Part shown: positions 37,456-47,395 of the stretch, in pieces
Layout: every line of letters starts with the position of its first letter
How positions within the stretch are numbered: position 1 is the stretch's first letter
Assembly (NCBI GenBank): GCA_963576735.1
Contig: OY755190.1
Location: 2,039,695-2,103,694 of the forward strand
DNA: 64,000 bases
Source: Bedellia somnulentella
Taxonomy: Eukaryota; Arthropoda; Insecta; Lepidoptera; Bedelliidae
Direction of reading: 5' to 3'
Notes under the pieces: generated by a model
Told to the model about the DNA's origin: nothing
Databases searched by the model: none
The model's input: the letters and a program-made list of their open reading frames with translations, nothing else
Translations under genes and position numbers: made by a program

Positions 37456-38191
37456 ATTAATCCTCACAATTTTTTCCCTCACCGTTAACAAACGTGATGA
37501 ATTAACCACACATATGTCTTTAGAAAGACAAATTAGTGTAGGCCCGATCCGGGATTTGAACACTAGTCGTTTGCACACGTCGTATTTGCCTTGTATTTTT
37601 ATATATATGTCAGACAGTTTAGACTTAAGAAATGACACATTGGTACATCCCCGCATCGTGAAATCTTATTCGGGAGCATTTCCCCACTTCCCGTAACCCG
37701 CACCGCATGACTATTGATGCGCGCACAACTTTTCGGACGGTGTTAGCCTACTTAGATAAAATTTAACAAAATAGATAATACTAATAAATAAAGAATAAAT
37801 AAAGGAAAGAAAAATTTCGACACAGGCGGGATTCGAACCCGCGACCTCGGGTATACGCCCCCGTCGCTCTTGCCAATTGAGTAATAATCCCCACATGAGG
37901 TTTTCATGAACAAAAAGATTAAAAAAATAGATAATAATTTTCATATTTTTTTATATTGAATACTAGAAATAAAAGCGTTTATCAATAAGCAAAGATAAAT
38001 CATAAAAATAATTGTCTATGAAAAAAAGTTACAACTACAAAAAATATTAATGAAAGTGATAATTTATTATATACGTAGGTCACCCTATAATTTTTATTTA
38101 GTTGAGAACTAACAGACAATGACAGGCCGAAATTTCAAAATGGCGACAGTATACCAGTAGTCGCCGCCGGCCAAGAAAAGATTGTGGATCT
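37456..38191 (-). mobile_element. Element X copy 3, truncated
   Basis: Minus orientation: starts within X's own SINE B (37456-37585), continues through GGTTTGTGCGC-side body sequence, and ends with an intact terminal repeat GATTGTGGATCT (38180-38191). It lies tail-to-tail with copy 4. A SINE H copy (37778-37930) is inserted in it. Confidence 0.7.
37778..37930 (-). mobile_element. SINE H (tRNA-derived) copy, internally deleted
   Basis: CTAATAAATAAAGAATAAAT, then a minus-strand tRNA-like core (GGATTCGAACCCGCGACCTC...CAATTGAG), then CCACATGAGGTTTTCATGAA. AATAGATAAT is duplicated on both sides. Compared with 54258-54478 it lacks the segment upstream of the tRNA part. Confidence 0.75.
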
Positions 38192-38431
38192 GTATACCTT
38201 AAAGTTGCTCTATGACTGGCAGAAGTTGGGAGATGGACTCAGACCAACTACAGATCCACAATCTTTTCTTGGCCGGTAAGGGCTGTCGCTGTCATCGATA
38301 TTAGTATTGCCAGTAAATAAAAAATAACCATTATAAGGGAAATAACTTTACATCATACGGGCTAATTTATTTATGTATTGAAATGTCTTAATAAAACAAT
38401 TTATATAATATTCATTTAATTAATAACTAGT

Positions 38432-38682
38432 TGCTGTGTAGTGTCGGCTTAAAATAGCACTACCCCATTTCTGCCGGTGGGTGTACGTAAGAGGCGACTA
38501 ACGGTATTGGGGCTTTTAAGAGATTTTTGGGCGATGCGGTTGGAGACCCATCACCAAGAACCTTTATTTTACCATCTTTACCCCACTCAACTTTCCAAAA
38601 GTGGCTGAGGAGTTTCTAACTCCTTAGCTCTGGCTACCCCTTCTAGGGATTTACAGCCGTAAGTATATGTATGTATGTATGT
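38432..38682 (+). mobile_element. SINE A inside element X copy 2
   Basis: Full length. AATAACTA on both sides is the target duplication, which is also visible around the orthologous copy at 50536. Confidence 0.88.
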
Positions 38683-39130
38683 AATAACTATTATTTTAAG
38701 TAAGCAAGTTCGTTTTAATGTAAGCTAATTATATTTATTTCTTTTTGCCCTTGTCTGGTATGTCTACCCGAATGACTGTGTTGCTTATCTTACCTCCCAA
38801 ATGTTCTCTAGTAGAGATCGCTTTTAGCGATAACACTGCCAATGGTTCTTCTCTGCAAATTCATTATTTTATACTCAAGGATTTGTTACTTGTGACACTC
38901 AGAGTTAATAAGTGGGTAACTACATAAAATCATTTGTTTAATCCTGTAGATCAGAGGCTTACCTTGTCGTGTACTGTCTTTTACATTTCATTTTCACACA
39001 TAGATCCCCCAAAAAGGTGGCACAGAAAAAATAATTCTAAACATCAGATATCGTTTTGGGTCATTCATTTTGCTGGGTCAGTGAATTTATGGGCACTTTT
39101 TTATTGTTGTTAACAACCTTGTTACATATA

Positions 39131-39489
39131 ACATAACATAAACGTTTACGCCGAATACCCCCGAAGGGGTTTGGCAGAGGTACTAATACTTCTGAACATC
39201 ACGTGACTTTGTCACCTGGTGTTCAGAGTACCCACGCTTTGCATGAACAGTATACTCACGTGATAGGGGGCAGGCCTATCGCCGTTTTCCACGAATACAC
39301 TGTCACACGACTAAGTACAACTCAGCCATGTGGGTTATCTCACGATTTTTCCCTCACCGTTAACAACCGTGATAAATTAACCACACATATGACTTTAGAA
39401 CAGACAAATTGGTGTAGGCCCGATTCGGGATTTGAACACTAGTCGCTTGCACGTTAACCGGTGTTCTACCCATTAAGCTATCACGTCGT
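39131..39489 (-). mobile_element. SINE B inside element X copy 2
   Basis: Full length from the AACAT tail to the tRNA-like head (CCCATTAAGCTATCACGTCG). Confidence 0.88.
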
Positions 39490-40000
39490 ATTTGCCTTGT
39501 ATTTTTATATATCAGACAGTTATTACTTAAGAAATGACACATTGGTACATCCCCGCATTAGGATTAGAACCCACGCATCAGTGTATACGAAGTGAAATCT
39601 TATTCAGGAGCATTTCCCCACTTCCCGTAACCCGCACCGCATGACTATCGATGCGCGCACAACTTTTCGGACGGTGTTAGCCTACTTAGATAAAATTTAA
39701 CAATATAAATAATAATTTTCATGAATTTTTATATTGAATACTGGAAATAAAAGCGTTTATCAATAAGCAAAGATACATCATAAAAATAATTGTCTTTGAA
39801 AAAAAGTTTCCACTACAAAAAATATTAATGAAAGTGATAATTTATTATATACGTAGGTCACCCTATAATTTTTATTTAGTTAAGAACTAACTGACAATGA
39901 CAGGCTGAAATTTCAAAATGGCGACAGTAGTACCAGAGTCGCCGCCGGCCAAGTTATGATTGTGGATCTGTACCTATAGACCTCAGACCAACTACCTAAA

Positions 40001-41405
40001 GACAGAAAACGCGCGTGGCACCCTATATGCCTCTCCTTCGCACAATCGGTGTTGTCACAAAAACAATTTTGCCTCGCTTGTGGTAATTTGGTAAGGCTGT
40101 TCTCATGCTTTCAATAACGACAAACATATAATGTTACCGAATAGATATGGCAAATATCCTCAAATAATATGTTTACAAATAGATAAATTATGAGCAAACA
40201 ATAAACTAAAATGCAACACATACCTACTAACAATGACTAATCAATAAATAGACAACAATCACCAGATTTTTGTGTTTTCTTCCCAACAAGTACCACCAAA
40301 ATCTGTACCATGGCTACGCGGTGGGGATAAAAACGTAGTTTAATAATAATTACATACATACATACATATACTCACGGCTTTAAATCCCTAGAAGGGGTAG
40401 CCAGAGCTAAGGAATTAGAAATTCGTCAGCCACTTTTGGAAAATTGAGTGGGGAAAAGATGGTAAAGTAAAGGTTGTTGGTGATGAGTCTCCAACCGCAT
40501 CGCCCAAAAATCCCTTGAAAGCCCCAATACCGTTAGTCGCCTCTTACGTACACCCATCGGTAGAAACGGGGTAGTGCTATTCTAAGCCGACACTAAACGG
40601 CGAAATATAATGTAATGTAGAATGTGATAATAATTCTAATAGGGTAAAAGATCAATAATATTTTTTTTTAAATAAAACAACTCTTTAAATCAAATATTCA
40701 TTATAATTTTAATACACGTTACCTTAGTCAAATTCAACATAGTTTAAATCAACAATCAAAGTTACTGTCATTTAAACAATATATTTTTTAATTAGTTCCG
40801 AATACTTTCCTTGTTCATAGTAATTATCTTATTCACATGATGCATTCGCACTTCTATAGGATAATAGAGATTTTGAAAAAGGGCAACACCGTTTTTTTTT
40901 GTTGTTGTAGGTTATGTCTAGAATTAAATCAAAAACACAGGTAAAACGTATAAATAACAGCATATCTTCTATTGTAAATCTAATAAGGTTCATAAACTGT
41001 AAATATATTCCGAGTTTTCTTTGATACGCCACTGCGAAGTGATTCATCTGAGGCTTTTTACTCGCTTCGATAACTGCAGCCCAAAACTTTTTATTTACCT
41101 ATTTTTAAAGCACGATCACATAAACAAGGTCTCTGTCCTAAACAAAATTACAACCTACGAGTCCAAAATATGATTTGTTGCACGTATTTGAACAAAATAA
41201 TCTTAAATCATCATCGGTAAACAAAGAGCTTATTATTCTGACACTGAATTTTCTAATTTTCCAAAAAAAAACAGGTTACACCGTAAGGGACAAAAAATCA
41301 CAGTAGTAACTGTTTCTATCTTTAAGAGTTTTATAATTAGCTATCCTTTTCTTGCTCGTCGTGACGTATTCTTTATCTCTCTAGTTGTGTATGCTCTAAG
41401 CTATA
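40001..41405. repeat. Tandem duplication, copy 1
   Basis: Begins GACAGAAAACGCGCGTGGCA and ends CTAGTTGTGTATGCTCTAAG. It matches copy 2 (41406 onward) along its length, differing by substitutions and by a private SINE A at 40351-40601. It holds the unoccupied target GTAAGGGA (41283-41290) for the transposon present in copy 2. No gene is recognised in it. Confidence 0.85.
40351..40601 (-). mobile_element. SINE A private to tandem copy 1
   Basis: Absent from copy 2 at the same place, so it arrived after the duplication (or was lost precisely, which is unlikely). A TAATAATT-like duplication flanks it. Confidence 0.85.
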
Positions 41406-41969
41406 GACAGATAACGCGCGTGGCACCCTATATGCCTCTCCTTCGTACAGTCGGTGTTGACACAAAAACAATTTTGCCTCGCTTGTGGTAATTTGGTAAG
41501 GCTTTTCTCATGCTTTCAATAAAGACAAACATATAATGTTACTGATATATGGCAAATATCCTCAAATAATAAGTTTATAAATAGATAAATTATGAGCAAA
41601 CAATAAACTAAAATGCAACACATACCTACTAACAATGGCTAATCAATAAATAGACAACAATCACCAGATTTTTGTGTTTTCTTCCCAACAAGTACCACCA
41701 AAATCTGTACCATGGCTACTCGGTGGGAATAAAAACGTAGTTTAATAATCATTTTAATAGGGTAATAGATCAATAATATTTTTTTTAAAATAAAACAACT
41801 CTTTAAATCAAATATTCATTATAATTTAATACACGTTACCTTAGTCAAATTCAACATAGTTTAATCAACAATCAAAGTTACTGTCTTTTAAACAATATAT
41901 TTTTTAATTGGTTCCGAATACTTTCCTTGTTCATAGTAATTATCTTATTCACATGATGAATTCTTACTT

Positions 41970-42217
41970 ACATACATATACTCACGGCTATAAATCCCTA
42001 GAATGGGAAGCCAGAGCTAAGGAATCAGAAATTCCTCAGCCACTTTTGGAGGTTGTGTGGGGAAAACATGGTGAAATAAAGGTTGTTGGTGATGGGTCTC
42101 CAACCGCATCGCCCAAAAATCCCTCAAAAGCCCCAAAACCGTTAGTCGCCTCTTACGTACACCCACCGGAAGAAATAGGATAGTGCTATTCTAAGCCGAC
42201 ACTACACAGCAATACCG
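41970..42217 (-). mobile_element. SINE A private to tandem copy 2
   Basis: Full length. GAATTCTTACTT is duplicated on both sides, and copy 1 has the uninterrupted site. Confidence 0.88.
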
Positions 42218-42999
42218 AATTCTTACTTCTATAGGATTATTGAAATTTTGAAGTGGTCAACACTGTTGGTTTTTGTTGTTGAAGGTTATGTTTAGAATTA
42301 AATCAAAAACCCTGGTAAAACGTATAAATAACACGATATCTTCTATTGTAAATCCAGTAAGGTTCATAAACTGTAAATATATTCCGATTTTTCTTTGATA
42401 CGCCACTGCGAAGTGATTCATCTGGGGCTTTTTACTCGCTTCGATAACTGCAGCCCAAAACTTTTTATTTACCTATTTTTAAAGCACGATCACACAAACA
42501 AGGTCTCTGCCCTAAACAAGCTTACTTTCTGCGAGTCCAAAATATGATTTTTTCACATTTTTGCACAATATTACCTAAAATCGATGAAGGTAAACTGAGC
42601 GTTTAGTATTTCTCTCACAGATTGGTGCAAACTGTCACTTTTGGCAGTATGCACCAACAAAAAACAGGTCATACCGTAAAGGACGTAGACAGAGAATTAC
42701 AATAGACATCTGCATATATTTTGTTTCACTCGCACTAGACGGAGAAAATAAATATTAAAAATACTAAGAGTAAGTGAGACATGACCATATAATTTGCTGT
42801 CCCTTACTGCTGGCCAAGCCGGCAAAGTACTTTGCTAAACAAACCGTTTGACATTTTCAAAATAAACAAACCGTTTTTGAATTGAAAAGCAGAAAAATTA
42901 AGAATTTCGTTATTTTTTAGTTATTCATTTATGTGAGATCGGTTCTGGCAATAAATAGAAACATAATTTAACATTAGAAATAATTAAACATTCAATAAA

Positions 43000-45151
43000 A
43001 TGGTCAGGTGCAGTGTTATATCGTGTAAAATTATTAGCGAAACTAAGCAACCAGATTTGTCTTTCCACTCGTAAGTACCATTTAGTTTTAGAATAATAAC
43101 AGTGTAAGATTATTATATTTTCTATTTATGACACATACATATCTAATTTATGCAGAAAAATAAACTGCAAATGCATGAAAATTATATTTAAAATTTGATA
43201 ACCTAAAATCTCTATCATTGTAACGTTGCCAGCACAAGTATTTTATTTACCCTAAAACCCTGGATTAAATAAAAAATATGTATTTCAATATACTAATATA
43301 AGTTATATAAAGGATGTTTATTATTTAGTTCTTAAAAAGGATTCCATGGCATGTACTATTTTTCTTGTTAATGTGGGTATATGACGAGTAGATTTTTTAC
43401 ATTTTTCCAAATGAAGATAATATTATCTTAAGAGAATGGATTCTATCAACTGGAAAAATTAACTGGACTCCTACAAAATACTCCAAAATTTGTAGTCTTT
43501 ATTTTGAAAAAAGTATTTATTTAAGAAAAAGAAATTAACTTTATTATTACCTGGTGCTGTTCCAACCTTAGTAAGTTAAAAAAATATCATCTCATACTTG
43601 ATCATATTATTAATAAATAATATATAATAAATCATTTATTATCAGACAACAAGGTCCATATAATATTAGTAAACTTAGTCTATGTTAGTATTTTACAATT
43701 TGGGAGGCAGAGGCTTTGATTTTTGACGCGCAGCCCTGAAGCGCCGGAACACTATTCCCTCAGGCCAAAAATTCTCTCCTAGCAGAATCTTCTCGTGGAC
43801 TGCGGGAACCTGGAGCCAGTAGGATTTGAAGTTAGTAGGCCTACTGGGCTCCAGACGTGAGATGTTGAGCACGGTTATGGGACCGAGGCTCGTCTGCTCA
43901 ATGTGACGCAAGATATCATTGTGCGTCATCTGTGGAGCTACTCGTGATATATAAATATCCAGTACCGGTGTTGCAGCCTTCAAGGGGCACGAGGCTGCTG
44001 GGACGGTACCACGCTTATTCCTGTTGTTAGCACGACGTTTGGGTTTTTTCCCAACCAGGGTAAATCCATCGTCGTCTCCAACAGTCTTCGGCGCGGCACG
44101 AACGGGCGCGGCTCGATTCTCCTTTCCCTCCCTCCGTCTGGTAGTCGCGGCGGGTGGCGGGGGGTTCGGGCAACGACAACGGGAGCGTGATTGGCTACCT
44201 GACTTCAGCACCTGTGCGAATGAACCCTTGTGAGCCATCGATGTCGATGGCGTGTCAGGTTTCCAGACAGGTGCGGATGCGCGCAGCGAACTCGTTCCAT
44301 CACAAATTCGCTGAGTTATCGGAGGATCACAGTCAATGACCGGGCAGTTTACTGGGTCAGTTGTCACAGTTGTTTTGCTGCGTTGCGAAGTGTCGAGTGG
44401 CGGACGCTTCTGCCGTTTGCGCGGCGGCGATACTTGGGCGAGCGCGACATCAGCATTTCGCAACGATATCACCTCGCGCTGCAACCCGGCGCTGGCACGT
44501 TCCGAAGCCACGAGTTTGGCTTTGATATCTTCAACGCTGGACTTCAGCAACTGGATGTCCTTCAACAGTGATGTTACGTCCACATGGTCGAAGGTCACTG
44601 GAGGCAGCTTGTTAAGGTCCCGCGCTACGTAAGTGGGGATGTCATCCGGATCCGTCTCCTTGAAAGCTCGGAAGATGTCCTGGATATTTCTTTTCCCGCT
44701 GCCATCGGCCCTCCTCGAGGCGAGGCGCACGGCAGTGACGGCGGCGGTGTCGGCGAGGAACTGTCTCGCGGCGGTTATTTCGGCGTCCGTGTAGCTGGTC
44801 GCGCAGATCTGCTCAAGGCTGAGCTCGTCCATCACGTCCAGTTTATTCTGCACGAAGGCGAGCAGCTCCTGCACCAGGATGGTGTCGGAGCGCTTCACGC
44901 TGGCATGGGTCGCCATTGGTTAAACACACAATGACGCACATTTATTGCTGATTCGGCCGCTGCTAGGTAGCGTCCGATCGAGCCGGGCGTTCTATCACAA
45001 CTGTAAGTGTTTAATCCACGTCCCCAAGTCCTGTACAATAATTATATTTTGATTTCAGATTAATGAATCTAATGATAACATTGATACAATGAAAAATTTT
45101 CAGCCTACTGCGTCATCATCAAATTTTCGTCGTTTGGGTGTACAAGTATGA
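43000..45151 (+). pseudogene. THAP-domain transposase remnant, interrupted
   Basis: Exon 1 (43000-43070) encodes MVRCSVISCKIISETKQPDL and SFHS before a GTAAGT donor. Exon 2 (43404-43570) has FPNEDNIILREWILSTGKIN, WTPTKYSKICSLYFE and, after a 1-nt frameshift, KLTLLLPGAVPTL before GTAAGT. C..C, the FP pair, W and W.P are THAP hallmarks, but the C-x2-H ligand pair reads C-x2-Y, so one zinc ligand is lost. The exon 1-exon 2 junction also does not keep phase. Exon 3 (45059-45151, after TTTGATTTCAG) is short, and its acceptor region is repeated at 45184-45261. Between exons 2 and 3 lies an inserted LINE ORF1 on the other strand. It is not translatable as it stands. Confidence 0.72.
43693..44916 (-). 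CDS. LINE ORF1 protein, 407 codons, intact
   Basis: Uninterrupted and GC-rich compared with its surroundings, so probably a young insertion. The N-terminal third is acidic/helical (MATHASVKRSDTILVQELLA), followed by a predicted coiled coil near residues 110-155 (LLKDIQLLKSSVEDIKAKLV), then a basic low-complexity section. The C-terminal domain (YISRVAPQMTHNDILRHIEQ ... FWPEGIVFRRFR) resembles the RRM-like domain of ORF1 proteins in Jockey/CR1-group LINEs. Such proteins bind the element RNA. No ORF2 follows on this strand, so the insertion is incomplete. The 5' UTR-like segment ends near 45003. Confidence 0.7.
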   Translation of the reverse strand: MATHASVKRSDTILVQELLAFVQNKLDVMDELSLEQICATSYTDAEITAARQFLADTAAVTAVRLASRRADGSGKRNIQDIFRAFKETDPDDIPTYVARDLNKLPPVTFDHVDVTSLLKDIQLLKSSVEDIKAKLVASERASAGLQREVISLRNADVALAQVSPPRKRQKRPPLDTSQRSKTTVTTDPVNCPVIDCDPPITQRICDGTSSLRASAPVWKPDTPSTSMAHKGSFAQVLKSGSQSRSRCRCPNPPPPAATTRRREGKENRAAPVRAAPKTVGDDDGFTLVGKKPKRRANNRNKRGTVPAASCPLKAATPVLDIYISRVAPQMTHNDILRHIEQTSLGPITVLNISRLEPSRPTNFKSYWLQVPAVHEKILLGENFWPEGIVFRRFRAARQKSKPLPPKL

Positions 45152-45261
45152 AAGACTATATTGTGTTTATCGCTAATATTATTAAGTGTTTAATCCACGT
45201 CCCAAGTCCTATACAATAATTATATTTTGATTTCAGATTAATGAATCTAATGATAACATGC
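45004..45261 (+). repeat. 78-bp direct repeat containing a splice acceptor
   Basis: TAAGTGTTTAATCCACGTCC through TTTGATTTCAGATTAATGAA and AATGATAACAT occurs at 45004-45081 and again at 45184-45261 with only a few differences. Each copy contains a complete pyrimidine-AG acceptor. The first copy abuts the 5' end of the inverted LINE ORF1 insertion. Confidence 0.8.
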
Positions 45262-45393
45262 ATAACAAGTTAGTTTTGTTTAAAGGACAATAATTAAATT
45301 ATAAATAAATATACATGGACATAGTTACACAGAGCGGGTGTGCAGCTGATGTACAGTCTAGGACTCGTGAACCTTTACCTCTGTAGTCTTTAT

Positions 45394-46200
45394 TACCGGT
45401 GAAAAAGGGCGATTAGAGCTACATATTTGTTGGACTGTTTGGATTCATTAGAGAAACAATTTAAAGAAATCAATGTGCTCACTGTTTACAGTCAGTTTAT
45501 TTTCGAGAGTATCATGTTTGTCAGGAAAAATTTGCTCAGGTTCCGTTTGGTCAGTGACACTCGCAGTAGAAATACTAGAAATAAAAATAAGTTCGCAACT
45601 ACTTTTACTAGACTTACCAAAATTAGGAAGTCTTTTATGGGGGATGGTATTCGCTTCTACAATACATAGCCGAATGAATTACTTGCATTACCAGACACGA
45701 AGTTCAAAAATGTGATAAAACTGTCCTTATGCTTTTAAGGTTACTATAGTTTAAATGCCTTTGTAAATGATAAGACAGTCTGGTCAGGGATGTTATGTCC
45801 AACTCCAACTCAACCAGTAAATATGTAACTACAGTTTAAGTCTTAGGCTAAGCATAAATATTGGATTTTCTCGCCTGCTCTTTTACCTTCAGTTTTAGTT
45901 TCCGAGCAGGTGGTAAGTTAGGCAGGGCTTGTTCATGACGTTCATTTAGTACTTTTTTGTTTATGATAAATAAAAACTTTTTTTTTAGATCTCGTTAGCC
46001 CCGTGATACGTACAACTTAATGACTAGTGTAATAGGACAATGCATTGGAGGAGTTTGTCACCTGTTCTTCTTCTTTAGTTAAGTGTTGCGGTAGGCATTA
46101 TGACGTTCATTAAGTGCTAGAATTCATCATTATAGCCATGTAATATTTACCATGCACCCACACACACTTGTAATAATGTACTAATGTAATAATGTTAAAG
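45394..46200 (+). pseudogene. LINE reverse-transcriptase C-terminus and 3' UTR
   Basis: Translation from about 45394 reads KRAIRATYLLDCLDSLEKQF and KEINVLTVYSQFIFESIMFV, then NELLALPDTKFKN with frame breaks. It corresponds to the segment after the RT domain in Jockey-group LINEs (compare 57250-57600). It is 5'-truncated, and the 3' UTR probably extends to about 46.2 kb. Confidence 0.6.
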
Positions 46201-46425
46201 AATTAAACCTTTTCAGTAATACATTCGATTGTTTTATTTATTTTGCAAATACATATAGTACTATGTATCTAATTAAACGATCTGCATTCCCTTCGGAGGG
46301 TTGACCTTATTTTGATGAATAGTAAATATGTTTTGCTCTAATTTGATATAGTTTTCGGATGTGTGTGATCTATGCGCGGGACTCATCAGCCCCCGATGAC
46401 GACGAGCATGCAGATCGTTTGGATA

Positions 46426-47033
46426 TGTCGTGGCCATATTGTAGATTTGAACACATCGTGAAATGATCGATCATTTCATGAAATGGTCACATTTCATGAT
46501 GTGGCCAACTTAATTTGACCAGATCATAAAATCGTCAACGTTTCACGATTTGGTCATCCACGCTTGGCCAGATCGTAGAAATAGGGTAACCTGTGAAATG
46601 CGATCCAAACTCTACCGTTTTTTGACATATTGCTCAGTTTTTTAGTAATTAGCAAAGTATTCGAAAACCTTTTCGTCGAAAACTCTTTTGTTATTACTTC
46701 CTTCCTCGCTTAATAACGAATTATTAACTTTTTTACTGCGAGAAATAACACGTTTGACAGCGGCCGCCATCTTCACTCATAAACAAAGCGTTTTTAACGC
46801 CTGTACCGGTAATTAATGTAACTACTTTACGATATGACCAAATAATCTTAACCATTTCATGAAGAGGCCGCGCGTTTATTTGGCCATATCGAGAAACGAT
46901 TTCTTATCATTGATCTGCCCAAACCACATTACGATGTGGCCAATAAACAGTTGAACATTTCATGAAATACGACCATTTCATGAAATGATCGATCATTTCA
47001 TGATGTGTTCAAATTTACGATATGGCCACGACA
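46426..47033. mobile_element. 608-bp MITE with ~70-bp inverted ends and 4-bp TSD
   Basis: The ends begin TGTCGTGGCCATATTGTAGA and are inverted copies over about 70 bp. GATA flanks both sides (46422-46425, 47034-47037). The subterminal parts are full of short palindromes built from TTTCATGAAAT and GGTCA/TGGCC-type units. It is non-coding and nested in the P-like transposon. Confidence 0.85.
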
Positions 47034-47395
47034 GATACACGGTTCATAGGTTTACTTCTATATGTTTTGGACTTACTTTGACTAATAACCAATAAAAAAC
47101 TACTATAATGATAATAATTATCAAATAATTGATTGGAAAATTTCAAAGATAAAGTTAAAAAAAAATTGAAAAATTACCCACAATACGGGGAAAACTATTT
47201 TGAGTAACAACACTATTTTGTATTACCCATCTCACTTGCCGACACGCTTCCCCTGGGTCTATTGTAATTCTCTGTCTACGGTAAAGGACAATAAATCACA
47301 GTATTAGCTCTTTCTATCTTAAAAAGTTTTATAATTAGCTGTCCGTTTCTTGCTCGTCGTGACATATTCTTTATCTCTCTAGTTGTGTTTGCTCT

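Larger units (their letters stand above)
35608..37459 (+). mobile_element. Element X copy 4, right end damaged
   Basis: Left end AGATCCACAATC..TTACTTGGGCGGCGG, then the shared X body (TAGGGTGACCTACGTATATA, CTAAGTAGGCTAACACCGTC). It carries SINE B (36091), SINE A (36903) and a LINE D scrap (36722-36800). The right part runs to GACGCCCTTACCGGCC, where the terminal repeat is lost at a junction with copy 3. Confidence 0.7.
38252..39969 (-). mobile_element. Element X copy 2, both ends present
   Basis: Terminal repeats AGATCCACAATC at the left and GATTGTGGATCT at the right. Flanks are CTAC and GTAC, a 4-bp duplication with one change. It contains the same nested SINE A (38432) and SINE B (39131) as the other copies. 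No transposase-like frame is present. Confidence 0.82.
42684..47280 (+). mobile_element. P-element-superfamily-like DNA transposon, 4597 bp
   Basis: Perfect 24-bp terminal inverted repeats (CGTAGACAGAGAATTACAAT..., 42684-42707 and 47257-47280) are flanked by a perfect 8-bp target duplication GTAAAGGA (42676-42683 and 47281-47288). The neighbouring tandem copy has the empty site. Just inside the left end are exons of a THAP zinc-finger protein, the DNA-binding domain of P-element and THAP9 transposases, and 8-bp duplications are the rule in that superfamily. No catalytic region was found: the interior is occupied by a LINE ORF1, a LINE 3' end and a 608-bp MITE. It is therefore non-autonomous. 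hAT elements also make 8-bp duplications but do not carry THAP domains of this kind. Superfamily assignment is inference. Confidence 0.82.
41406..47395. repeat. Tandem duplication, copy 2 (split by a 4.6-kb transposon)
   Basis: 41406-42683 and 47281-47395 together equal copy 1. The break is exactly at the transposon's target duplication. The stretch 42590-42660 is diverged from copy 1 and holds a small hairpin (TTGGTGCA..TGCACCAA). Confidence 0.85.

Noticed and set aside
44024..44934. Several plus-strand open frames of 60-116 codons
   Set aside because: They are shadows of the GC-rich LINE ORF1 on the minus strand.
42684..47280. hAT superfamily for the 4.6-kb transposon
   Set aside because: The 8-bp duplication fits, but the THAP remnant and lack of any BED finger or hAT dimerisation motif favour the P superfamily.
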